From contig CM034102.1 of the NCBI GenBank assembly GCA_019914945.1, forward strand, positions 671,501 to 735,500: a stretch of 64,000 nucleotides of DNA, written 5' to 3'. Position 1 is the first letter of the stretch; the number at the start of each line of letters is the position of its first letter. Source of the stretch: Typha latifolia (lineage: Eukaryota; Streptophyta; Magnoliopsida; Poales; Typhaceae). Shown here one piece after another: positions 51,010-64,000 of the stretch. The notes beneath the pieces were generated by a model that saw nothing but the letters and a program-made list of their open reading frames with translations, did no database searches and had not been told where the DNA came from. The position numbers were made by a program, and so were the translations under genes.

Positions 51010-53162
51010 AATGACAGCATAATAAACTTTAGGCGTTGATGAGGGGGCTTTACTAAAAAGAGGTGGCTAATTAAATACTATAAATAGGTTATAGTGGCGG
51101 TTACGATAAAGTCAAGGCATGGAAAAAGGAACTAGTAAAAGGTTAAAAAAAAACAAGTAGGGTAGTCAAAAAGGATCCCAAATCCAAATAAAAAAAATAA
51201 AAAAATGCTAATAATATAAAATATTATTATGTGGGCACTTCAGTTTGGATTGTGGGATGGACAAGTGGTGGTCCTTGGGGGTGCCCTAGGAGTGGGCTCT
51301 GCGTGCTCCCCCCTCTCCCCGAGTGACGCGTGTCGCGAGCAAATTAAGATTAGTTTGGGACAAACGATCATACGGATCGATACGGGTGTATGAGAGGGGC
51401 GTGATTTTGTCCCCAATTTTGCTTTGCTTTGCTTTCCCCCTTCTCTCCTCCTCAGTCCTCAGAACTGAGAAGGGAAAGGAAGGAACGTGCTAAAAGGTGG
51501 GGGATCAAAGCTTTCCAGGACACAAAATTTGATGGATGATTTGATTGTAAGGGGGGGCGTTGTCCCCCTCCCGCCCAGGCGAAGCTATCTCCTTCAGATT
51601 TCCCACGTCACATCTAATCTAATCTAATCTAATCTAATTTACGGTTTTAATTTTAATTTTAAACACCATCTTTTTTAGTATAGTAATAGACAGATAAATG
51701 AAATTCAAATGAAAAAATAAAATAAATAAATAAATAAAGACTTAAGGGCAAGAGTGGCACGTACTAAACGTGGTGATATGGTCTATAGAATTTGTCATTT
51801 TTGATATTCTTTAAAAAAAAAAAAAAAAAAAAAAGGGGGAGTAGTAAGAAGTATTTGTGGAGGTGAGTGGGGCCCCATCGCCCGATCGGATCTGCGGTAA
51901 TCTTAAAGACTCGTGGTCGGTGGTGGGTGGGCGGGGCCCGCTGGGCCCACGACTGTTTTTTCTCCGTACTTGGGTTGATAAAAAGGACTCCGCGTGGGCC
52001 GGGATTGGGGCCCGATTGGTAAAGCTGGCCAATAAGAGCTCGACACTGCATCGGCCGTGCAGGCTTTGGTATCAACTCAGACTCAGAGCGATCGCCTTTA
52101 GAAATCACTGCTATAAAAGTTTTTATTTTTTAATTCTTATTTTTATACCCTCCTTGAGACGAAATAGGGATGACAAAAGAGAGGAGGAGTTAGGAGGTGG
52201 TGGTAGAGGGTAGGGGGGTAAAACCGTAATTACTGCATGTCAAAAATCTAACCACCTCCACTGAAACCAAATCTATCTCTGTTTCTCTTTTCCAAGTCTT
52301 GGCTATAATTGAGTCGCAGAAAAAAAACATTTAGTCCAACGGGTTGATAAGTCGCCACATAATTCTGTCCGTAGAAATGCATTGTGTGTAATTAATTGGT
52401 TTAAATCGTGAATATAATTGAATGACTTACTGGTATTATTACTTTCAATGGAACAAAAAGAAAAAAGAAAAAAAGAAGTCAATTCTTAATTTCCACCCAT
52501 CTCTTTCCTTCAAAAGGGAAGAAAACCACAGCACAGTCTGCTCCATTTTTCTAAGAGACCAACTTTAATACTGAGTTAATGCTCTCAACTTCTCAAGTGT
52601 AAGTGTAAGTGTAAGTGCAACAACACCAACCAACAAATTATGTCGCTTTGTCTAAGGGGATGAATACTACGGATTTGATTGAGGAGGAGGAGGAGGAGGA
52701 GGAGGAGTAGATCCGGGTGGGTCCAGGCAAGATCCAAATCCGATTGGACAGCTCGTTAGGCCACTATTCCCCTTATCTACATTGGGATGGACTCGAACTC
52801 AAGAAATTGGATCTTAGTTATTATTATTATTACTACTACTATAACAATTGCCATCGAGACCCATCACTGCATACACTTTGACATCTTTTATCGATTAAAG
52901 CTAGCTTTACGTGTATCTTTCAAATGGTAGAGCCTCATCCAATATATATATAATCAAAGAAGTAATAGTTGCAAATTAGGCTTTGAAGAGAAAGAGGTAG
53001 TCATCAGCATTATTATTACCATCACAATCACCATCACCGTCACTAACACTACCAACCAACCCAACTTCTTCCCCATCCAGTGCAAACAGATGCATCTTAC
53101 AACTTAAATTGAAATGACTAGTACATCAACAAGCACTACTATATCTAATAAACCTTCACAGC

Positions 53163-53165
<3 letters not shown>

Positions 53166-53246
<81 letters not shown>
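53166..53246. repeat. Compound (CT)n-(AT)n microsatellite
   Basis: (CT)n 53166-53200 runs directly into (AT)n 53201-53246. Confidence 0.98.
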
Positions 53247-53249
<3 letters not shown>

Positions 53250-54747
53250 CTTCTGTCGTATCAGCAAACTCCGGCATAAATCATGCAATCCAACAGCAAA
53301 TCCACCTTCATCACGAGACCAAAGACTTTGAGGGAGGATCCAAGAAGAGATACTGGTGTTATGTGTTGAGTTGCCTTTCCTTTTTCTTTTCTTTTTTTCG
53401 CTTTTTCTTGGCACCAATTCAAGTGTATAACAAGTGTGAGGTGAACGAAAAAAGACAATTGGGGGTGGGATAATAATAGGGTTATGGTGGCCCCTAAGTT
53501 GCACTATTTTCTTTTTACTTCTTATTTCATGTATATATGGGGGGATCAAGTTGCCTGGTGTTGTCGGGCACTCGGTTCCGGTTGACGTTATGGTACGAGA
53601 CAGAGTATCTTTGGAGCACTTTATCCGCTGACGTTTTAGAAGTTATAATGCTTTAGTGGCGGGAGGAGCAACGAAAACTTAATTTCAGTGAGATTCAAAG
53701 GTTTTTTTTTTTTTATAAAAAAAAAACAAGAAAATCTTTTTAGTTAAAGAGAAAGAGGAAACGTATCTTTCTGATGGTGTATTAACAGGTCATGAAACGA
53801 GGATAATTGAGTTGCAAACAGGTCCACTTGAGATGGTTTCCATTATGCAAGTTGTGATGCACCGAGACGAAGTCCCTAAGAATACGAGGCACTGCAAAAA
53901 GTCCTTTATAATTAATGGGTATCTTTACTCACAATCCTAATCATCAACAATAGAGATAGAAACTTAGGCTTCACTTAAACCTCGTGGCTACCATACTCCA
54001 ACTAAAACTCCTTCCTTAATCAAGCGGCATCCTTAGGAATGGGCCACCTAAAGGAACTCAATTTGTTAGAGCATTTCTACTTTTTATTTCATGAGGATGC
54101 GTGTACCAGCAGTCATCTCTGCAGCTGAGATGCAACTCACAAGCAACACACGAAATGGGCAGAGGCATGCATGCAGAGCAAGATTTTTACACTAACACGA
54201 GAAAGATTGCGCGTATTCACCTCATGAAAGCCTTTGGTGGAATTCATTTATTGGATGCAACAACCCAAGCGCAAGTGAAACATAATTAGGAAACAAGTAC
54301 GCAAGGTGCATCGTCCTTTCACAAGTTTTATTACAATTAACTCATGACATAGTTATTTACAACCCCACAAAAATATACCTCTTTTACACTAGGATATAAA
54401 ATAAAAACAAAGTCACAAGCTCCAAGAAAAAAAATATAACCTCGACACAAGGACAATAATCGTAAATAAATAAAGAATCATTGCCATGAATCATCGGCAT
54501 GAACTTTGCAAAAGGTCCCAAAAAGAAAGAAAGAAAAAAGGCCAAACATATGAAAAAAAAGAGGGCAAAAATCACAGCTATAGCTGAATCTCCAAAACCA
54601 CAGATGAAGCCTGGTAGGTTGATGATAAAATGGCTGGACGTTTGGTGGCAATCCTTGACTAAGGTTGGTGAGTTCGCTCGATTCATGCCAAATAGAATAC
54701 CACGGCAGCAAAATTTTGGAGCAGGGAGAGCTTGATGCACACTTTAA

Positions 54748-57700
54748 TCACCTTTTACTAGCAAACGCAGCCAAAGCATTAGCATATGTAGGTGGAAGAG
54801 CACTTAGGATAGGTTGCATTTGTTGACCGTAGACTGAAATCAAATGAGAGGTTGCTATGCCAATTTTGGTTTTAACTTCATCGCTCTCAGCGGGAGATAC
54901 CACAACTTGAGCAAAGACATGGACCACATCTGGCACTAGAGGAAGGATCTGTTTGAATTGAATAATTAATACCCTAAAATGCAAAGAAAGATGACCATAT
55001 CCAATGGAATCCAAGGGCAGAAGCTACCTGGGGATTAGAAGATAATAATAGATTACAGATGCAGCTGTAAACAGTCATTGACTCCTCACGATCTTCTTTC
55101 AGCGGCAAAGCTTTGAGAAATACAGGTAAGACCTGAGAAGTGGAAATATGAAACCAACACCAGAAATGAATTAATTCTCTGTGTAGATATCCAGAATTGA
55201 AATTATCATAATTTCATAGAATAAGTACTCAATTTTAACCTGGTTGAGAGGAATTGACTGTGGTTGCACCATTATCATCCTAGCAATAGCACCAGCAGCA
55301 TTATCTCTTACAGCATCATCCGGTTCTGACTCACCAAATAGTGGATAAAGAGAACGAAGTATGTCTCCATAGTATCTGGAACAGATGGATAAAAAAAAAA
55401 TGTTACTCAACTAAACAATACATGAAGACCATCCTTTATATGCAACATTCACGATAAAAGATTCTCAAGCAGCTCTGAGCAATCAGCATAATCAAGAGAA
55501 CTAGCACACACAGGAAAATGAAAAGTTCAAGCAGTGAAAACTGTACGACTGGCTACTGACAGTAACAGCACTACGAGTTAAATATAAATTGAATTAAGTT
55601 TAATAATTCACAATACATACTTTAACATTGAAGTGCCCCCATTCTTGCACATCTCGCCAACACAAAAGGCAGCATTTCTCCTATTTGTTGCATCAGATGA
55701 TGCAAGTTCTTTCAATACCAAAGGCATTATCCTCTGAAAATAATTCATTAAGAGAAAAGGAACCTTTAGTTACTACACAAATGAAAAAGAAAAAAATGCA
55801 AACAAACAAAAATAGATAAAAAGCCTACATCAACATAAGCAGAAATTGGAGCACCCATTTCCTGAGCAACTTCGGCTAAACAAGCGACGACCATGGTGCG
55901 ATCTTGGGGAGGATGTGGAACTTTCTGAATAATTTTAATAAGAATGATTTTGAGTGTTGAGTCATGTGAAAATGAGGGATAACTAAGGGTGTAAAAATAA
56001 TGAGTTATAGTCCTAATACAAATTAAATATGATGCTATAAGAGATTAAAGCTTAAAAGAAAACCCACTGCAAATTTCATTAGGGGATCAAACAATTTTCT
56101 GAAAACTGGATCAAAATCGGATCCCATCACTATTGCAAAAGCAGGAAGAAGATCTGAAACAGCGTCCATCAGCACTTCGTCATGGTCAATGTCACCATCT
56201 TCTGCGTCACAGTCAGAATCCACTTGTTGACAAGATGATTCTTCACGCAAAAGAATCAAAGTTGCCTCAGTGAGCCTAGGCAAATCTGAAAGAAAGCATG
56301 AACCATGCATGTCACCTAAACCAGTGCATCATCATTAAAGATAGTCCGTCCCTTAGGAGTTTCAAAGGAAATAAGCTTACAAGACTCAATTGCCATGTAA
56401 CCACAATCCTTCACAATGTCTGCTATGCTCATACAAGCTTGAGCAACGACTTCCTTATCATCATCTTCAGTCATGGTCTTGATATAAATATTAATTACAG
56501 TATCTGCATACAATGAGAAAACTTAAGAATCTCACTGTGTAGTGACAGACAGGCCACAACTTTAAAGGTACACCATGTAAGAATTAGACTTTTTACCGAG
56601 AACCTCCTTTTGCTTTTCTATGACATCCTGCACGAAAAGAGAAAAGTTCATTCTCCTTATCCCCAAAATAATACTGCATAATTACATTTTTTAAAAATGA
56701 CAAATATGATGTGCACGTGTTCCATGGTGGAAGTAATTGGATGTTTGGATGGCTCAAGACATACTGGAGTCATGTGTCCAAAACATCTTATTAGCACAGA
56801 ATATTAAACAATAATAATAGTTAACTTATCCAAAAATCAGGTAGGTATTCAGCACCTGCCTATGAACTCCAATCTCATGATTCATTGATTGCACAAAATG
56901 AAGATTAAGCCAATACTCCATTAAGGTAGTTTTCCATAATTTGGACCAAAACTACTTCTATGATTTATTATAACAAGACGAATTATTTAGGAATGTAACA
57001 AGGTTGTTGTCCACAAGTAACATATTCTTATGCTCATTCTTTTCCAGTGTCATTCTATCCAAAACCATTTCATATGTAGGGGTGTAAACGAGCAGAGCCT
57101 GAGCGAGCCAGCTCTGGCTCAGGCTCGGCTCGAAATGATTTTCGAGCCTTCTAATTCTGCTTAGGCTCGGCTCAGCTCAACTCGAGCCGAGCTCAAGCTG
57201 CGCTAGACCGAGCCCGAGCCTATTATCAAGCCCCCATTTCTCCTCTCTCTCTCTCTCTCTCTCTCTTCTCGCCACTCAGGTTACTACCCAACCCACGGCC
57301 GACAATGGCAGAGTAGAAGAACCAATGGACGTGGGAGTTGCCCGGGTTCGAACCGAGGAGGTCGTTCGAGCGCGAGGAGTCTACACTCGTCTCCGCAGTC
57401 AGGAGACTCCCCGTCCTGTCGCTGTCGCCCGTTCCGCTCTCCGAGACCTCAGCTTCCTCGATCTCGCGACACCAAAGATTGGGACGCCGGATAGTGGAGG
57501 AGAAGGAGGGGGGTCGACGGTGGGGAAGGAGAATGATTTGTTTTGGTGGCTTTGAGAATTTGGGATCTGAGCAATGGAAGTTGTTGGGATTTGTTGAGAT
57601 TTGAGAATTTTTAAGATTTAGGGTTTGATGAGTTTATATACCGAGCCTATCGAGCCGGTTTCAGCGGCTCAGGCTCAGCTCAGTTTTGACCGAGCTGAGC

Positions 57701-60700
57701 CGGACTTGAGCTTCAGCCGAGCCAAGCCCGAACTGCTCGTCAAGCTTGACAACCCTATTCATATGTGATCTTGGGCTCCAGATTACTGAATAATTTTAGA
57801 AGAGGCTTAATATGTCCCAAGTCCCAGGGCAAGTGCTGAACATCAGATCCTAGTGTGACACAATTCTGAAAATTTGGACAACATAGGATGTCCACTTAAA
57901 CAAGGTATACAGAAAACATTTTGCAAAATAAAATGCTTACAGTGTGTTCAGCAGGAATTGCACGAACTGCGGTCAAAATGTCTGCAATAATTATGTAAAC
58001 CCATAAATGATGATATAATCATGAAAAAAACTAAAAGGAAGCAAGCTACATGAAGAGAGATTATTTTTTGAACTGACAACTCAAAAACTAAAATTCAGTT
58101 CAACGTAAAATCATCAAATAATGTGTTACTGGCCACATGAATCATTTTACCTACTCAACTATCATACTCTTCTAAAGTCGCACCAAAATTTTACCAAAAA
58201 AGGTGTAACATAGAAAGAAAATTAAAAAGCCATATCCTCAAAACAATGATCCAGAAATACAACCCCACCTTTATAATGTTGAATCATATAAGCACATATC
58301 TTTCAATATTTAAGACAAATGTCGTATCATGTATCACACACACACACACACCTATATATACATATACCTATGTGTATATATACAAGCATAGTACTCATAT
58401 ATCCAAAAAATTGCTACCACTTTTTCAAAATAGAAAGTCATAGCTAGCATGGTTTGCAAAAATACTCTCTGTTACATCTCTTATTGAAAGTGCATCTATA
58501 CAATCATAAAAGAAGAATGATAGGCTTGGATGATGACAATGATGATTTCATGTTGTGCATGTCTGCACACATATATGAACCTTTTATTTGAATAAGTAGA
58601 GAATTTCAGAGGAACAGATAGACTAGAAAGTTGGGGGCAATGAAACATTTGGCCATAATTTAGAAAGATGTTCAAAGAATAGATTACTCACGTTTAAAAG
58701 CAATAACGGCCTGAAGTCTCACATCTTCATGGAAATAACCACTGTGTCTTACTAATATCTTCATCGACTCCTCCAAATAGCTTATGTAAATTAGGGAAAC
58801 AAACTAAGCATGAATACAGAGCAGAAACTAAAAGTAGGAATACGAGGATACGGTGCATAAGCGCTCTTTGTGTGGAGTGCAAAGAATCCAATAGCCTGGG
58901 TTGCTGCTGCCTTTTCATCCAACACCCCTGTTCTTACACTAATATTTCGAACTCTTGGTTCGTCATTTGTATCATCATCAGAAGATACACCTCCAAATCC
59001 ATTTTCCACATTGTCAGAATCATCAATGTCCACAGCAGACCCATCATCCAGATTGCATGATGAGAATACCAGGGGTACAACATGAGGAAGATACTGCGAT
59101 AAAATACACATGTACATTCTCACATCAAGAACAGTAAATGGAAATTGTAAAAATAGTTGGATCAGTGAGGAAATGTGTTACCTGTATAAAACCTTCATCT
59201 AATATTTCAGCAATATTGCTGAAGAAACCATGAGTGTATTCTCGGAGCTCACTAAAATCCAATGCAAAACCCTGTAGTAGACATAAAGGACTTAAAATTC
59301 ACTTAAGTCTATTATAAGAAAATAATATGGATTCAACTCACAGAGAGTGCAGCTTCAATAAAAGGGGGTAAAATGGGTTCCATCCTCATTCTTCCAACTG
59401 CCATTGCTACTATTCCGACAAGCTCAGTTGCCCTAGCTCGTGCACGCAAGTCCTCATCATTTGTGAGTACCATGTAACTTTTCATCATTTCAAGAACTTT
59501 CTCTGCATATGGAATAAAGGCCTGTTCTGCAGCAGCTGCCAAGGAGCCTATTGCAGACTGCAGCAATATATGAGAGAGACGTGATGTTTATAGCAAATAT
59601 ATAATTTATCCTTAAAGTGAGATCAGTAGCTCCAGTAATATAGAAATTGAAAGGTACTAACCATGCATGTTTCTTGCAGATTCCTAGGACTGCTTTCTAG
59701 AGATGCCACTAATTTCCCCATCAATGGATCCAGGTATGGGAGAATCTCTTCATCCATATCCTCACAGAAAGCAGCCAGAGCATAGTACGACTTTTCCTGC
59801 GAAAATAAGTATCTATAATGTCAATACATGCTATCATACATAACTGAAATGAACCACTGTGGACTTCTATACCTTCACTTCATCTGACGGATCTTCAAGG
59901 GCATTTAAAATGCAGGGAAGTACACTTTCATAGTGAGATAAAATCTCAGGTTGTAGATGTTCTGCAAATTGACCCAGTGCAAATGATGCAGCACCTCTTA
60001 CCATCTGTTCTTGATCCTTTAGAGCTCCTAAAACAATGTGCAGAACATCTTCCAACTTATCTTTCAACAATTCAAAACAGCCCTCAGAGATGACACCGAG
60101 TGATGTCACAGAAGCCTCACGGTATTTGAGATCAACATGATTGGAGCTCAATGATGCAAATTCAAGAACCGGCGCAAAGACATGTTTTGGTATGTTGATA
60201 GCCATCGTATCAATGACTTCTGCAGCAGCACGATCAGCTGCCATGTCAGAATCATCATCTCCACTAACTGTTTCAGTAAGCAAAGGGCACATAACTTGCA
60301 GAATAGGTATGACCAACTTGTGCTTTTTCAAAAAAGAAGCTTTATACTTTGCAAGCCATGAAATTATTTGAATTGCCTGGCATAACAAACAGGATGAGAC
60401 TGTCACACTCTAAGCCATATGATCATGAAGAAATTAAAATGTTTGAAGTATTGTAGAACCTGATGTCGTATGTTCAGTTCTAAGGTCTGGCTCGAACAAA
60501 CTTCAAGGGAAAATTGCACGATGGATCTCACAGAATCCCCAAGAAGTGGAGCAGGAGATTCAATAAGTTCATCAAAGATTTCAAAAGCAATGGAAGCAAC
60601 ATCTTCCTCGCCATTAGCGAGACATTGACGTGATACATTCAAAATACTTGGAATAAAATCTCGAAACAGCTTTACCTATGAACCAAGACAGATACAAGAA

Positions 60701-63700
60701 CTGCATAAAGATAATGGAGAAAAAAAGAAGAGAGGTTCTCTTTGTGTGATATATGGCCATCCAACAAAATAACAAGGGCATACTAGGAAATTACAGTGAA
60801 TAGCCCCTGTAAAAAGTTGGTATTCACAAAAGCAGTAATGGAACTGATCTATTCAACATTGTACCATATAAATTTAATCTCACATCTTTATTGATCTCAT
60901 TTAGCTTTGCAATAGTTATTTACATCTAATAGCAATCCAAACAGACACTTATCTTCCCCCCCCCCCCCAAAAAAAAAATCAAAAGAAAGAAATTTCAACT
61001 TCACTTCATAAAGTGTGAAGCCGGATAAACGAGGCTAATAGCTCTCTACTCCACAGTTGACACTACTAGACATCACTTCTACAAAAAGCTCAGGATTGCC
61101 GATAGGAAAGTGACTATAAACATTACTGAGCAAATTTTATTCACGAGTATGAAAACCAAACATTACCTCAGTTACTATATGTTAATGGTCAAATCATTCA
61201 CAATAAATAAATAGAAAAGGTAGGACCATTCAATCTCGACAAAAGACCATACCCAAGTTCAATAGCTTTGCTTTTGATGTATATTTTCAGATTGACAATA
61301 GCATTTATTTGCAAGAACGTTGTAAATAAAGAGATCTCTCCAAATGAAATTTGATATGGCTTAAAATGCACAGATGTCCCTAGGTGATGATTTCACACAT
61401 GCTAGCGTGCATTAAATATATCCACTTCAGTTTGAAGAGGGACTAAAGTTGCTTCACTTCCTTATCAATCTTTATTTGTTGGTTACTGCTGTTATATATA
61501 TATATTTATATTTCAACTCATCAACACTTACCTAGCCACGTAATAATCCATCAACTTATCAAGGGTATTCGAGGTGGATGGTTACCCTTAATATCAATGT
61601 TCTGTATAGAATACTTCCTCTTTTGTTCTAGCTCCGCCTATCCTTTCATATCCACTTATGTTTCACTTTATTTCCTTCTCCAAATTTATTATTGTCTCAC
61701 AACTACAAATGCAATTCTCCACTCATTTTATTACAAGTATCACATTTCACAAGGTTGAGAAAGCTTATTCTAGATTAGATATGTGCTTCAATGTATCATA
61801 AACATATCAACTATGTAAAATAAAAGGCAAAATTTCTACTCTCATCATAAATAACTTGGCATATGCATAGATGATGACAATTCTTTCTCCAAAGTTTCAT
61901 GACCCAAAAACTAGAAACAAGTTTGATAATAACTCTATCCACCAGGATCTAAAAAATTTAATGGAAAGTTCCTCTCATCTGATTTTGCTTTGACATGTAT
62001 TTCTACAACAATCTCCAAAGTTCATATTCCAGCTTAGTAGCCAGTTGTTAAAACTTGTCGACTCCTTTGAAGCCCTCCTATTTGAGTTGTTGTCTATACA
62101 AACCAATCTTGTAGAGAAAAGGCTTAAGTTGCAGCTGCTATTGATATAATGTACCTCAAAGAGAAAAACAAAGGATTTTGCAAAAATCACAAATACCAAC
62201 TTAAAGGAATAATTTACACACAAGAAAATAAAACAGAAAGTACTCTTAATATTAAAAAGGAAAAGAACAACATTATATGCGGATTGCCGGATTTATCTTC
62301 AATAGGCATTATTCATCTAATATGCATTAGAAGAAACTCAATAAAGGAACAGGAAAAATCTGAAAGAAAGAACAATGATAAAAAGGCAAGCATTGATATA
62401 CATAATTGCTAACTTACTACATCAGCTCCATCATTGATAAACTCTATAAAAGACCCAACAGCCCTGATTAAGAAAAAAAATAAAGAAATAAAAATACTGC
62501 TTGCCAAACACAAACCTTGTCCTATGAGAAAAAGTACAAAAAGCGTCCCAATTCGCAAAAGAAGGGTAGCATGTGCAATATAAAGAATAAAAAAAACTCA
62601 CTTCAAGGCAGCAATCCTGACTCGAGTGCTACCCTCGTCTTGTAGGCACTTCAGCAGAATTGGTTGTAGATCCGACAAATGGGATTGAAATGTGGGGCCA
62701 ATAGTCTCGGTAAGAGAACTGAATAAAATCAAAGCCACCTAGAGCATAAACAGAAAAACAAAGTAATATATAGGAAGTTCTGGAATCCGTCAGAAATTAC
62801 TCAATTGAAGGAATGAAGATCTGGCATAATACTCAAGACGTTATAATTATACGTCCGAAATCAAGGTCAGCTTAAAATGCAAAATGTTTTCTGGTGATTA
62901 TTTCCAATATATTTGCTGGAAAGGGAGCTTGTGGCTGCTAATCTGATTGAGATTAAAAAACATTTGTAGGAAGCTATAATAACACTAAGTTGAACATCAG
63001 GTACATGCCTCTAGTAAGTATAAAATTGTCCAACTAATTATAAAAACATCAGATGGTCAAGCATCAATCCATTTTATTACAATTAGCATAGCTTTAAAAG
63101 TCTGATGTGAAACTGTTTTAAGTACTACCCTTTTGGAGTGAATTAAGCTTCACCTAGATTATAAATTTTGAAAATGCATGCATCCTAAAAATTTAGATGC
63201 GTTCACCTCTCGATGGTCTTCTTGCGGACTTTGACTGCATTGGAAAAGAAAAGGTAATAAATCAGGCCACTCTCCAGCAGGGACGGCATACTTAGCAATG
63301 ATGCTCACAACATTAGCACTAGCTCGCCTCACAAGATGACTGCAAAAATATCATGCTTTTGATTTATAAGATTCAGTATAATGTACGTAATGAGGCACAG
63401 TATGAAACAGAGAAAGGCAAATAGAACAAACAAATGACTCGAATCAAGGGTTTATATACTGCTATCAGCATCACTTTCACTATGAACGCATGATCTTAAC
63501 TGTTTAGTGCTAAAGCAGATCTACCTAAGTTGCACATCGTCGGATCTTTATTTGGCTAAAAGGAAAACGCTAGACAAGGTAATCGCCTGTATCAAGAAAA
63601 GGAATATGCAAATAGTTATTGGCATTTCCTCGACAATGCGGGATTTGCAACAACTAGTTTAATCAGGATACTGAATAGCAACCGAAACGCCAAAAGCTCC

Positions 63701-64000
63701 CAAACGTGACAATAGCATACTAAATTTATACCCACCACTCCAAGTCAGTCAAGGAAGCGCCGCCCAAATCAAGCAGCGACCGAAAGAAATAAAGTAAAAG
63801 AGCAAGAAGGGAGAGAAAAACCGGGACCTGTGGTCGATGGTGATGCTCTCGATGAGGGCGGCCTTGACGGAGTTCTTAACGTGCGGGGGAAGCTTCCCCC
63901 AGTGCCCAGTGATCTTCTTACGAAGGAGGACGGCGGAGAGCTGGCGGACGTTGGGGGTCTTGGCGGTACGGAGGTGGTGGACGAGCGCGGGGACGACGCC
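54748..64000 (-). CDS. IMB4: Importin beta-4 (IMB4/Kap123-type), 5' end outside window
   Basis: Twenty exons on the minus strand: 64000-63828, 63339-63207, 62738-62602, 62463-62418, 60675-60460, 60376-59873, 59796-59662, 59557-59342, 59271-59182, 59093-58852, 58780-58692, 57981-57941, 56627-56597, 56503-56381, 56285-56068, 55924-55829, 55733-55621, 55375-55240, 55132-55028, 54948-54748. All phases match: 3045 nt, 1014 residues plus stop. Plant importin-4 is ~1050 residues, so about 30 N-terminal residues are missing. The protein is an array of HEAT repeats. It begins in the RanGTP-binding N-terminal region (HHLRTAKTPNVRQL, LLRKKITGHW) and has the acidic insert DDGSAVDIDDSDN followed by DEKAAATQAIGFFALHTKS, typical of importin-4. 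The family carries histones and ribosomal proteins into the nucleus. Intron 12 carries a hAT-type insertion. Confidence 0.95.
57076..57757. mobile_element. Non-autonomous hAT-type element in IMB4 intron
   Basis: 682 bp, flanked on both sides by the 8-bp direct repeat TTCATATG (57068-57075 and 57758-57765), the target duplication length of hAT elements. Ends are imperfect inverted copies: TAGGGGTGTAAACGAGC at the left and, read inversely, TAGGGTTGTCAAGC...ACGAGCAG at the right. Subterminal regions are packed with GAGCCGAGC/GCTCGGCTC words. The middle (57240-57640) is GC-rich, starts with a (CT)n tract, and has overlapping open frames of 76 and 88 codons without a transposase signature. It sits in the intron between exons 57981-57941 and 56627-56597. 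Confidence 0.85.
60676..62417. other. Long IMB4 intron (1.7 kb)
   Basis: Separates the short exon 62463-62418 from 60675-60460, joined in frame as ADV|VKLF. AT-rich with a C-run at ~60957-60968 followed by an A-run. No RNA gene, ORF with known domain, or transposon ends were recognised. Confidence 0.6.

Larger units (their letters stand above)
49022..54747. other. Intergenic: FAF promoter and IMB4 3' flank
   Basis: The FAF upstream side is rich in (GA) and (AAC) runs (49310-49372). A GTGGGACCCAC palindrome is at 50999-51009 and GC-rich islands at ~50240-50400 and 51840-52080 (GGGCCCAC at 51943-51950). An (AATCT) run is at ~51617-51636, (GAG)n at ~52682-52708, (CT)n at 53166-53200 joined to (AT)n at 53201-53246. 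Sequence from about 54300 to 54747 is probably IMB4 3' UTR. Open frames such as 50105-50407 have no recognisable family. Confidence 0.55.

Noticed and set aside
54384..54740. 118-codon minus-strand frame after the IMB4 stop
   Set aside because: It lies in the probable 3' UTR and is Phe/Leu-rich by composition. No splice join to IMB4 is needed, since the gene ends cleanly at 54748.
57335..57360. tRNA-like GGTTCGAACC word
   Set aside because: It lies within the hAT element and no acceptor stem, D arm or anticodon arm surrounds it.
1..64000. CRISPR array, bacterial operon, phage or toxin system
   Set aside because: Spliced plant genes fill the window. No regularly spaced repeats, bacterial ribosome sites or such protein families were seen.

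Overview
This is nuclear DNA from a flowering plant, very probably a monocot. Seven protein genes are recognisable from their translated exons. All exon junctions I used have GT donors and AG acceptors and keep frame. The introns are AT-rich. GC is high in single-exon genes and in 5' exons (first exons of TOC64 and of the importin gene) and falls along the gene, a gradient typical of monocots. Microsatellites (GA, TA, CT, CA, GAA) are common and large intact transposons are absent, so this is a gene-bearing arm of a medium-sized genome. Species cannot be fixed from sequence alone.

Layout, left to right: TOC64/OEP64-type plastid import receptor (+, CDS 707-11439, 13 exons); DELLA gibberellin-response repressor (-, 15923-17671, single exon), convergent with TOC64; a plastid-type EamA drug/metabolite transporter (-, about 22094-25607, 7 exons); a 7.9 kb stretch with no confident gene but a possible spliced micropeptide transcript and an old duplicated repeat; a CYC/TB1-class TCP transcription factor (-, 33517-34353); the spliceosomal J-protein DNAJC8/SPF31 (+, 39741-44474, 9 exons); a FANTASTIC FOUR (FAF) protein (-, 47738-49021, single exon); and an importin beta-4 (IMB4) gene (-, 54748 to beyond 64000, 20 exons in view, its first ~30 codons lie outside the window).

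Three of the seven genes (DELLA, TB1-class TCP, FAF) regulate growth or meristem activity and lie within about 33 kb. The others are housekeeping genes for protein import into plastid, nuclear import and splicing. I saw no operon-like or defence-like system and nothing that amounts to a new biological system. The best leads are: a non-autonomous hAT-type element with an intact 8-bp target duplication inside an IMB4 intron; a second hAT-like element at 38741-39187; a 40-codon upstream ORF in the probable DELLA leader; an 11-bp inverted pair of TCP-type binding sites at 15129-15170; a 16-bp hairpin at 13859-13899; a possible 36-residue spliced micropeptide at 27230-29871; and an old ~350-bp direct duplication around 30650-31960.

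Exon boundaries were read by hand from frame continuity, splice consensus and family knowledge. No alignment, transcript or database was available.
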